Both the position numbers and the translations under genes were made by a program. From JAADEM01 sp965371855 (lineage in GTDB: Bacteria > Bacteroidota > Bacteroidia > Bacteroidales > Marinilabiliaceae): a stretch of DNA of 28,523 nucleotides. The stretch covers positions 1-28,523 of the forward strand of contig CBDUZZ010000062.1 of NCBI GenBank assembly GCA_965371855.1, given 5' to 3'. The notes beneath the pieces are model-generated. The model was not told the DNA's origin. It saw only the letters and a program-made list of their open reading frames with translations, and ran no database searches. Below are positions 8,701 through 15,443 of this stretch, piece after piece. Position 1 is the stretch's first letter. Every line of letters begins with the position of its first letter.

Positions 8701-8723
8701 TTTTACGTTTTCTTAACGTAAAA
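8701..8723. promoter_or_regulatory. Perfect 9-bp inverted repeat between divergent genes
   Basis: TTTTACGTT and AACGTAAAA are separated by a 5-nt spacer (TTCTT) midway between the rnr start (8633) and the MORN-repeat gene start (8759). The half-site TTACGTTnnnnnAACGTAA has the geometry of a dimeric regulator's operator, but a chance AT-rich palindrome or hairpin is possible. Confidence 0.4.
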
Positions 8724-8758
8724 GCAATCACGTAGCAATAAATGTTATAATCACCATA

Positions 8759-9571
8759 ATGAAAATAGTAGCATTAACATATCTGTTTCTTATTTCGATA
8801 ATGTCGTTTTCGCAGTCATTTGAAATATATGAAAATGACACTATAAATATCAAAGATAAAAATAACAAAAAACAGGGGTTGTGGCTCTCATTCAATACGG
8901 ATAAAGCAAGAGTTGTTGAAAAAAGCCATTATAAAGACAACCGAAAAAATGGCCTCTGTACCGCATACTTTCCTTCCGGAAAAATAAAACATGAGATTAC
9001 TTTTAAAAATGGTAAGCCAATTGGCCGTGCCAGGTTTTATTATAATTCAGGATTATTATCCGAAGAGGGTTACTGGAATATTGACCACTGGGAAGAAAAA
9101 TACAATTATTATCACACAAACGGGCAACTTGCATACGATTGGCACTATAATGAAAAGGGTAAGCGTACCGGAGAACAGAAATATTATTACGAAAATGGCA
9201 ACGTAAAATACGCCGGAATTTGGAATAATGGAAAAACGACAGGTGCGCTGAGAATGTACAACGATTCAGGTCTGTTAGTTTCTGAACGTATATATGAAAA
9301 CGGAAAATTTGCCCGCTCTGTCAACACTCATCGTAAAGATACTTTTCGTATACCATTAAAACATTCCAAACAGTTAGCTCAATTTATAGGAACAGGAAAC
9401 CATACAATATATACTTTAGATGGTAAGGTAGAGAAAAAAGGGTTTTTTGTAAAAGGAAAACTTTTCAGTGGCGAACAATTTGTTTACGGCGACAATGATA
9501 AGCTAAAAGAAAAACTCATTTTCAAAAATGGTCAGTTACAACAAACCATGGTTGTAAACAATAGCAACTAA
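8759..9571 (+). CDS. MORN-repeat (YwqK-like) exported protein, 270 aa
   Basis: Predicted secreted or periplasmic protein with a signal peptide at residues 1-19 (cleavage near SFSQS). The mature part is built of repeats of roughly 20-24 residues of the MORN_2 type, such as NGKPIGRARFYYNSGLLSEEGYW and NGKTTGALRMYNDSGLLVSE. This is the pattern of proteins often named 'toxin-antitoxin system YwqK family antitoxin'. No toxin gene is adjacent, so that name should not be taken as function. It stands alone on the + strand, divergent from rnr, and its molecular role is unknown. Confidence 0.8.
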   Translation: MKIVALTYLFLISIMSFSQSFEIYENDTINIKDKNNKKQGLWLSFNTDKARVVEKSHYKDNRKNGLCTAYFPSGKIKHEITFKNGKPIGRARFYYNSGLLSEEGYWNIDHWEEKYNYYHTNGQLAYDWHYNEKGKRTGEQKYYYENGNVKYAGIWNNGKTTGALRMYNDSGLLVSERIYENGKFARSVNTHRKDTFRIPLKHSKQLAQFIGTGNHTIYTLDGKVEKKGFFVKGKLFSGEQFVYGDNDKLKEKLIFKNGQLQQTMVVNNSN

Positions 9572-9688
9572 TTCTATAGGCATCACCCTTACCATTTCAA
9601 ATTTTTCCTCATTTATAAAGGCTCTCCATAAAGAATAATTTGTAATTTAGCAGTTTATAAAAATTGTATTGATAAGACTATTATCACA

Positions 9689-11164
9689 ATGGAGAATAAA
9701 TTGGTAATTTACAACAGTTTAACAAGGAAGAAAGAAACTTTTACAACAATCATCCCGAAACATGTAGGCATGTATGTTTGCGGTCCAACTGTTTATGGTG
9801 ACCCACATTTAGGTCATGCCCGCCCGGCAATTACTTTTGATATCCTTTTTCGTTACCTGTCTCATTTAGATTACAAAGTAAGATATGTGCGTAATATAAC
9901 TGATGTCGGGCATCTTGAAGCAGACTCTGACGATGGTGAGGATAAAATAGAGAAGAGAGCACGCCTTGAAAAGCTGGAGCCAATGGAAATAGTTCAATAC
10001 TATACTGACCGGTATCACCAATTCATGAATAAGCTGAATGTTAAAAATCCCAGCATTGAGCCCAGAGCTTCAGGTCATATTATTGAACAGCTACAAATGG
10101 TTGATAAAATAATGGATAAGGGCTACGGTTATGAAAGTGATGGCTCTGTTTACTTTGATGTTGTTAAATACAATGAAAATCATAACTACGGTGAGTTGTC
10201 AGGAAGAGTTCTCGAAGATCTGCTTAACACTACCCGTGAGCTTTATGGGCAGTCGGCTAAAAGAAACAGTGCTGATTTTGCCCTCTGGAAAAAAGCTTCA
10301 CCCGAACATCTCATGCGTTGGCCATCGAAATACAGCAACGGATTTCCCGGCTGGCATATCGAATGTTCAGCTATGAGTACCAAATACCTCGGAGAACAAT
10401 TTGATATTCATGGTGGCGGCATGGATTTACTATTTCCTCATCACGAATGTGAGATAGCCCAAAGCACTGTAGCTAACGGAAAGTCCCCGGCAAGGTACTG
10501 GATGCACAACAACATGATTACCATCAACGGTAAAAAGATGGGTAAATCATTAGGCAATTTCATCACTTTGGAAGAGTTTTTTACAGGTAGCCACGAACTT
10601 CTGAAAAAGGCATCCACTCCAATGACCATCCGTTTTTTCATTCTTCAGGCTCACTACAGAAGTACCGTTGATTTCTCAAACGAAGCTTTACTTGCAGCTG
10701 AAAAAGGATACAAACGTTTAATGGAAGGTTTGAGAAATATGGAAAAAACAGATGCGAGTGAAAAATCTTCATTTGATGTTCAGGAGTGGAAAACTAAATG
10801 TTATGATGCGATGAATGATGACTTAAACAGTCCCATACTTATCGCTCATCTCTTTGAGGGTGTTAAACACATTAACAATATGCTATCAGGGAAAAGTACT
10901 CTTACTCAAACTGACTTAGAGTTGTTCAAATCAACCATGAAACTGTTCTCTTATGACATATTAGGCTTCGTGACAGAAGAAGATAGCACTACAACTGATG
11001 ATAGTCTGCTGAATGATGTAGTTAGCCTGTTATTAAATTTACGCATGGAAGCAAAAGCACAAAAAGACTGGACTACATCTGACAAAATACGTAACAAACT
11101 ACAGCAATTAGGTTTTGTTATCACAGACACTAAAGATGGGTTCGAATGGAAGCTGAAGAATTAG
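9689..11164 (+). CDS. cysS: Cysteinyl-tRNA synthetase, 491 aa
   Basis: Class I aminoacyl-tRNA synthetase that charges tRNA-Cys. The HIGH-type motif is HLGH at residues 40-43 and the KMSKS-type motif is KMGKS at 283-287. Zinc ligands appear at Cys31, Cys226 (WHIECSAM), His251 and Glu255 (in FPHHECE), matching the known E. coli arrangement. The length is slightly above the E. coli enzyme. The TAG stop is the end of the first GAATTAG unit of a heptamer repeat array, so the final Lys-Asn codons abut or lie in repetitive DNA. The M28 lipoprotein gene follows 87 bp later. Confidence 0.97.
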   Translation: MENKLVIYNSLTRKKETFTTIIPKHVGMYVCGPTVYGDPHLGHARPAITFDILFRYLSHLDYKVRYVRNITDVGHLEADSDDGEDKIEKRARLEKLEPMEIVQYYTDRYHQFMNKLNVKNPSIEPRASGHIIEQLQMVDKIMDKGYGYESDGSVYFDVVKYNENHNYGELSGRVLEDLLNTTRELYGQSAKRNSADFALWKKASPEHLMRWPSKYSNGFPGWHIECSAMSTKYLGEQFDIHGGGMDLLFPHHECEIAQSTVANGKSPARYWMHNNMITINGKKMGKSLGNFITLEEFFTGSHELLKKASTPMTIRFFILQAHYRSTVDFSNEALLAAEKGYKRLMEGLRNMEKTDASEKSSFDVQEWKTKCYDAMNDDLNSPILIAHLFEGVKHINNMLSGKSTLTQTDLELFKSTMKLFSYDILGFVTEEDSTTTDDSLLNDVVSLLLNLRMEAKAQKDWTTSDKIRNKLQQLGFVITDTKDGFEWKLKN

Positions 11165-11199
11165 GAATTACGAATTACGAATTAGGAATTACGAATTAC
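11158..11199. repeat. Heptamer tandem repeat (6 units) containing the cysS stop codon
   Basis: Six contiguous units read GAATTAG, GAATTAC, GAATTAC, GAATTAG, GAATTAC, GAATTAC. The first unit provides the last cysS codon bases and its TAG stop. The two three-unit blocks are identical, suggesting duplication of a 21-bp block. Confidence 0.95.
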
Positions 11200-11207
11200 A
11201 AACCAAG

Positions 11208-11255
11208 AACCATATAACAATTTAACAATAGAACAATAGAACAATAGAACCATGA
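11208..11255. repeat. Octamer tandem repeat running into the M28 gene start codon
   Basis: Six contiguous 8-bp units: AACCATAT, AACAATTT, AACAATAG three times, then AACCATGA. The ATG of the last unit is the M28 peptidase start codon at 11252. The array leaves no Shine-Dalgarno-like purine run, usual for Bacteroidota. The unit is closely related to the AACCATAG/AACCATTT units at 20795-20850. Confidence 0.9.
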
Positions 11256-12259
11256 TATCAAGACACATTTCCATACTAACACTTATTTTTTTCACACTTC
11301 TAAGTTGCCAACCTTCGGGTAAAAAATCTACTGATAACCAGCACACCACATCCAAAACAATTCTGAAAACTATCAAAACGCCTGTGTTCAATGCCGATTC
11401 GGCATATACATATGTTGACAAGCAGGTTGCTTTCGGCCCCAGAGTCCCCAACACCAAAGAACATCTCTTATGTGCCGATTACCTGAGCAGCGAATTAAAA
11501 CGTTTTGGTGCAGATGTGATTGTTCAGGATGCACTTGTTACGGCTTATGACGGAATGGAACTGAAGGCAAAAAATATTATCGGACAATTCAATACTCAAA
11601 AAGTGAACAGAATACTTCTGTTTGCACACTGGGATAGTCGTCCATTTGCCGATCATGACCCTGACCCCCAAAAACGGAACACCCCTATTCTAGGTGCTAA
11701 CGATGGAGCCAGCGGTGTTGGTGTATTGTTGGAAATAGCGCGCCAGATAAACAAAGCAGGCATAAACATGGGGGTAGATATTATCTTCTTCGATGCTGAA
11801 GATTATGGCACTCCTGAACACATAAACCTACCCCACAAACCAGATACCTGGTGTCTTGGAGCCCAATATTGGGGCAAACACCCACACAAGAAAGGCTATA
11901 CCGCCCGTTACGGAATTCTTCTTGATATGGTTGGCGCTCCGGATGCTGTATTTTACAAAGAACTCTATTCCAAAGAATATGCTCCTAATCTGGTTGACAG
12001 AGTTTGGAACACAGCAGCGGATCTTGGATATTTAAGTTATTTCAGTTTTGAAGACGGAGGACAGATTGTTGATGATCATGTGTATGTAAACAAATTACGT
12101 AACATTCCCAGCATTGACATTATCCAGCACGAGCCAATGTCAGAGACTAATTTTAATGCATACTGGCATACTCACGAAGATAATATGGATAATATAGACA
12201 AATCAACACTTAAAGCTGTAGGTCAAACAGTACTGGAGGTTATCTATTCGGAAAAATAA
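11252..12259 (+). CDS. M28 family / glutaminyl-peptide cyclotransferase-like lipoprotein, 335 aa
   Basis: Predicted envelope zinc enzyme of the M28 fold, closest in pattern to glutaminyl cyclases, which form N-terminal pyroglutamate. The lipobox LLSC places the lipidated Cys at residue 19. Likely metal ligands and catalytic residues are His126 (AHWDSRP), Asp151 (GANDGASG), Glu183 (FFDAEDYG), Asp225 (LLDMVG) and His306 (YWHTHEDN). The WCLGAQYW and WHT segments resemble glutaminyl cyclases more than aminopeptidases. Bacteroidota export many N-terminal Gln proteins, so a cyclase role in the envelope is plausible; aminopeptidase activity is the alternative. The start codon is embedded in an octamer repeat array. 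Confidence 0.88.
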   Translation: MISRHISILTLIFFTLLSCQPSGKKSTDNQHTTSKTILKTIKTPVFNADSAYTYVDKQVAFGPRVPNTKEHLLCADYLSSELKRFGADVIVQDALVTAYDGMELKAKNIIGQFNTQKVNRILLFAHWDSRPFADHDPDPQKRNTPILGANDGASGVGVLLEIARQINKAGINMGVDIIFFDAEDYGTPEHINLPHKPDTWCLGAQYWGKHPHKKGYTARYGILLDMVGAPDAVFYKELYSKEYAPNLVDRVWNTAADLGYLSYFSFEDGGQIVDDHVYVNKLRNIPSIDIIQHEPMSETNFNAYWHTHEDNMDNIDKSTLKAVGQTVLEVIYSEK

Positions 12260-12261
12260 AA

Positions 12262-12329
12262 TTGATGTGTTGATATGATGATTTGGTGATGGTGCTTATA
12301 GATTTTATAACTGATAACTGATGACTAAT
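12262..12329. repeat. Degenerate octamer and heptamer repeats spanning the M28-rnhB gap
   Basis: Immediately after the M28 stop are four degenerate octamers: TTGATGTG, TTGATATG, ATGATTTG, GTGATGGT (12262-12293). Next to rnhB are three heptamers: AACTGAT, AACTGAT, GACTAAT (12309-12329). The rnhB ATG (12321) straddles the second and third heptamers. Confidence 0.75.
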
Positions 12330-12935
12330 TCCCGCCCTCTTCTTCCATATCTTAATAAAAACCTCATCGAAGCCGGGTGTGATGAAGCCGGAAGAGGATG
12401 CCTTGCAGGACCGGTAGTTGCTGCCGCCGTTATCTTACCTAAAAACTTTAGTCATCCTGTACTTAATGATTCCAAACAACTTACAGAAAAACAGAGAGAC
12501 GCTTTACGACCTATCATTGAAGAACAAGCCATTGCCTGGGCTGTTGCTTTTGTTGACAATAACGAAATAGACAAAACAAACATTCTGAGAGCCTCCATTA
12601 TTGCAATGCACAAAGCAGTTGAGCAATTGCAACATCAACCCCAACACCTTTTAATCGATGGCAACCGTTTTTATCCGTACCATAAAATCAAACACACCTG
12701 CATAGTAAAAGGGGACGGTAAATATCTCTCAATTGCTGCAGCAAGTATATTGGCAAAAACTCACCGTGATGAGTATATGGTAAAGCTTCACCAGCAATAC
12801 CCCCAATACGACTGGAATCAAAATAAAGGCTATCCTACCACAAAACATCGTGAAGGTATATCAAAAACAGGCCTCACTCCTTACCACAGAAAGTCATTCA
12901 AATTACTTGACAATCAACTCAAATTGGATTTTTAG
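12321..12935 (+). CDS. rnhB: Ribonuclease HII, 204 aa
   Basis: Removes RNA from RNA-DNA hybrids and single ribonucleotides misincorporated into DNA. The active-site carboxylates expected for type 2 RNase H are visible: Asp21 and Glu22 in AGCDEAGRG, Asp113 in LLIDGNRF and Asp132 in VKGDGKYLSIAAAS. The SIAAASILAKTHRD segment is a family signature. The length is typical (about 200 aa). The ATG at 12321 sits within a heptamer repeat; the next in-frame methionine (Met96) lies far inside the conserved domain, so this start is the only reasonable one. Confidence 0.96.
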   Translation: MTNSRPLLPYLNKNLIEAGCDEAGRGCLAGPVVAAAVILPKNFSHPVLNDSKQLTEKQRDALRPIIEEQAIAWAVAFVDNNEIDKTNILRASIIAMHKAVEQLQHQPQHLLIDGNRFYPYHKIKHTCIVKGDGKYLSIAAASILAKTHRDEYMVKLHQQYPQYDWNQNKGYPTTKHREGISKTGLTPYHRKSFKLLDNQLKLDF

Positions 12936-12991
12936 GATGATTCTGCCAATAATTCATCTATTCGCACCTATCCGCATTTAAAATAAAAACT

Positions 12992-12999
12992 TATATTTG
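12992..12999 (+). promoter_or_regulatory. Candidate -7 promoter element for the S46 peptidase gene
   Basis: TATATTTG followed by CAG matches TAnnTTTG, 40 nt before the ATG at 13040. No TTG is seen at the -33 distance. Confidence 0.4.
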
Positions 13000-13039
13000 C
13001 AGCCAAATATTAAAATATTAATTTAAAAGTGTTATTCAC

Positions 13040-15187
13040 ATGAAAAAGATTTTAACTTTTCTCTTAGTCATTAGCTTATTTACAAGCAACTTAAGAGCTG
13101 ATGAAGGGATGTGGCTATTGCCTCTCATCCAGAAATTAAACATGAATAAGATGCATGAGATGGGGCTTAAGCTTTCAGCCGAAGACATCTACAGCATTAA
13201 CAACAGTAGCCTGAAAGATGCAGTCATTATTTTTGGAGGCGGTTGTACAGGTGAACTTGTATCCGACAAAGGACTTATTTTCACTAACCATCATTGTGGT
13301 TACGGAACAATACAGAAGCTCAGCTCTCTGGATCACAACTATCTGAAAGACGGATTCTGGGCCAAAAGCATGGATGAAGAGCTACCTGCTCCCGGAGTAG
13401 CCGCTACATTCATGAAATACATGGAGGACGTTACAGATCAGATAAATGCAGAGCTGACAGATGATATGTCTGAAGAAGAACGAAATAAAAAGATTCAGGA
13501 GGTAAACGGTGAAATAATCAAAAAAGCCACAGAAGGAAATCATTACAATGCTATGGTGAAAAGCTTCTTTGGAGGGAACCAGTATTACCTTGTTGTTTAT
13601 GAGAGATTTAATGATGTTCGTTTTGTTGGAGCTCCTCCTTCATCGATAGGTAAATTTGGCCATGATACTGACAATTGGATGTGGCCACGACATACAGGCG
13701 ACTTCAGTATATTCAGGGTATATTGTGACCCTGACGGAAAACCGACAGATTACTCACCGGATAATAAACCTTATAAACCGGCTCACTACCTTCCTGTTTC
13801 ACTTAAAGGAATTGAAACCGGAGATTTTGCCATGACTGTTGGATTTCCGGGAGGAACTGACCGATATCTGTCTTCATGGGGAATCGAGGAGAGTATGAAC
13901 GTAATCAACCGTACACGCATTAAGGTAAGGGGTATTAAACAGGACATCTGGCAAAAAGATATGTCGGCAGATGAAAAGATACGAATTCAATATTCGTCTA
14001 AATTTTCACGCAGTTCCAATTACTGGAAAAACAGTATAGGAATGAACAACGGCTTGGAAAAACTAAATGTGATTGCTAAAAAACAAGTTTTAGAGTCTGA
14101 ATTTGCAGATTGGATTAACGCCACTGATGAAAGAAAAGCAAAATACGGTGACGTTCTAGACGGGCTAAAAATTAGTTATAAGGAACGAGCTCCTTATGTT
14201 TTTGCAAATAACTATTTAATGGAGAGCTTAATTCGTGGAACTGAAGCTTTTGCCTTTTCATTATCAGCCAAAAAACTTGTAGAAGCTCTTGAATCAGGAG
14301 AGCAAGAAAAGATCGATATAGCAGTAGAGTCGATGAAAAAAAGGGGGGAAGCATTTTTCAAAGATTATAGCTCTAAAACAGATAAAAAAGTAATGGCAAC
14401 AATGCTCGAACTTTATCATTCTGACATTAACAAAGAGTACTATCCAGGCATATACAACACCATTGACAAGAAATTCAAAGGCAACTTTGAAGCTTTCAGT
14501 AATGAAGTATTCAAAAAGTCAATCTTTACAGATGAAACAAGGTACAATGAATTCCTTGATAATCCGAAACTCAAAACACTTCAAAAAGACTTTGTATTTC
14601 AAGGTGGGCTGTCGATATTTGACACATACATGAGCCTGAGAGGAATGCAAAAAGAGAGTTCAATAAAGATTAGCCAAGACAATCGTCTTTTCCAGGCCGG
14701 GATTATGGAAATGGCTCCTGATCTTATCCAATATCCTGATGCCAACTTTACCATGCGTTTGAGCTATGGTGTCGTAGGAGATTATGATCCACGTGATGCC
14801 GTAACTTATAAAGAGTACACAACACTTAAAGGTATTATGGAGAAAGAGGATCCAAACAACTATGAATTTATTGTTCCTGAAAAACTTAAAGAGCTGTATA
14901 ATGCAAAAGACTTTGGCCGTTATGAAGATAAAAATGGGTATATGCCTGTGTGTTTCACTTCTAACAACGACATTACCGGCGGTAACAGTGGTAGCCCGGT
15001 AATTAATGCCAATGGAGAACTGATTGGTTTAGCATTCGATGGTAACTGGGAAGCTATGAGTGGTGATGTTGCCTTTGAGACAGAATTACAGAAATGTATT
15101 AATGTTGACATACGCTATGTCCTTTTTATAATTGACAAGTATGCCGGAGCCCAAAACCTAATTGATGAATTGACAATTGTAGAATAA
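13040..15187 (+). CDS. S46 family dipeptidyl-peptidase, DPP7-like, 715 aa
   Basis: Exported serine exopeptidase that removes dipeptides from peptide N-termini, used by asaccharolytic Bacteroidota to feed on peptides. Signal peptide at residues 1-20 (cleavage near LRADE). The catalytic triad is His85 (TNHHCGYG), Asp221 (HTGDFS) and Ser650 (GGNSGSPV). In S46 enzymes the residue 18 after the Ser decides specificity: Gly in DPP7 (broad, hydrophobic P1) or Arg in DPP11 (Asp/Glu P1). Here it is Gly668 in LAFDGNWE, so DPP7 type is inferred. The length matches the family (about 710-720). It is transcribed alone; a cluster of palindromes follows it. Confidence 0.95.
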   Translation: MKKILTFLLVISLFTSNLRADEGMWLLPLIQKLNMNKMHEMGLKLSAEDIYSINNSSLKDAVIIFGGGCTGELVSDKGLIFTNHHCGYGTIQKLSSLDHNYLKDGFWAKSMDEELPAPGVAATFMKYMEDVTDQINAELTDDMSEEERNKKIQEVNGEIIKKATEGNHYNAMVKSFFGGNQYYLVVYERFNDVRFVGAPPSSIGKFGHDTDNWMWPRHTGDFSIFRVYCDPDGKPTDYSPDNKPYKPAHYLPVSLKGIETGDFAMTVGFPGGTDRYLSSWGIEESMNVINRTRIKVRGIKQDIWQKDMSADEKIRIQYSSKFSRSSNYWKNSIGMNNGLEKLNVIAKKQVLESEFADWINATDERKAKYGDVLDGLKISYKERAPYVFANNYLMESLIRGTEAFAFSLSAKKLVEALESGEQEKIDIAVESMKKRGEAFFKDYSSKTDKKVMATMLELYHSDINKEYYPGIYNTIDKKFKGNFEAFSNEVFKKSIFTDETRYNEFLDNPKLKTLQKDFVFQGGLSIFDTYMSLRGMQKESSIKISQDNRLFQAGIMEMAPDLIQYPDANFTMRLSYGVVGDYDPRDAVTYKEYTTLKGIMEKEDPNNYEFIVPEKLKELYNAKDFGRYEDKNGYMPVCFTSNNDITGGNSGSPVINANGELIGLAFDGNWEAMSGDVAFETELQKCINVDIRYVLFIIDKYAGAQNLIDELTIVE

Positions 15188-15220
15188 TACTTTTCCAACA
15201 TATTTCTTCTATTTATATTT

Positions 15221-15391
15221 GACGATTCGATGTCCTCCTTTGTCGGACGATCGAATGTCAGGAAACCTCAAATCGTCCCGCTTAGCGGGACATTTGAGCG
15301 TTAAACTTAACCCATCCTATAACGCTTCGAGGTGCAGGCACGCTCGAAGGTTTGACCTGCAAAACCTCAAATCGTCCGCAGGACATTTGAG
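15221..15391. repeat. Cluster of REP-like palindromes
   Basis: Noncoding DNA between the S46 and FISUMP genes. P1 (15221-15259) pairs ATTCGAT/ATCGAAT and GTCC/GGAC. P2 (15267-15298) pairs CTCAAAT/ATTTGAG and GTCCCGC/GCGGGAC around TTA. P3 (15325-15349) pairs CTTCGAG/CTCGAAG, and TGCAGG at 15333-15338 may instead pair with CCTGCA at 15356-15361. P4 (15366-15391) pairs CTCAAAT/ATTTGAG and GTCC/GGAC around GCA. P2 and P4 are variants of one element: both begin AACCTCAAATCGTCC and end GGACATTTGAGCGTTAAAC. The 74-codon open frame over this block is an accident of the palindromes. Confidence 0.85.
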
Positions 15392-15419
15392 CGTTAAACG
15401 AAATAGTTATAAAATTTTA

Positions 15420-15437
15420 ATCCCGCTATCGCGGGAT
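15420..15437 (-). terminator. GC-rich hairpin 6 nt after the FISUMP stop
   Basis: ATCCCGC and GCGGGAT form a perfect 7-bp stem with a 4-nt loop (GATA on the coding strand). It begins 6 nt past the TGA of the FISUMP gene. The A/T-rich run TTAAAATTTT follows on the coding strand, so it may be an intrinsic terminator. Its size and position also match the cruciform found just downstream of DGR variable regions. The sequence cannot separate the two. Confidence 0.65.
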
Positions 15438-15443
15438 AAATAA

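Noticed and set aside
8759..9571. Antitoxin of a toxin-antitoxin pair, by the YwqK-type name
   Set aside because: The protein has a signal peptide and MORN repeats, and no toxin-like neighbour exists.
11158..11255. CRISPR-like array
   Set aside because: Units are 7-8 bp and contiguous, with no spacers and no cas genes; these are short tandem repeats.
11182..11457. Minus-strand 91-codon frame over the cysS-M28 junction
   Set aside because: It overlaps the repeat arrays and the clearly coding M28 lipoprotein start on the other strand.
15219..15443. A 74-codon plus-strand frame after the S46 gene
   Set aside because: It consists of the palindromic repeats P1-P5; the peptide repeats the translated palindrome arms and has no plausible domain.
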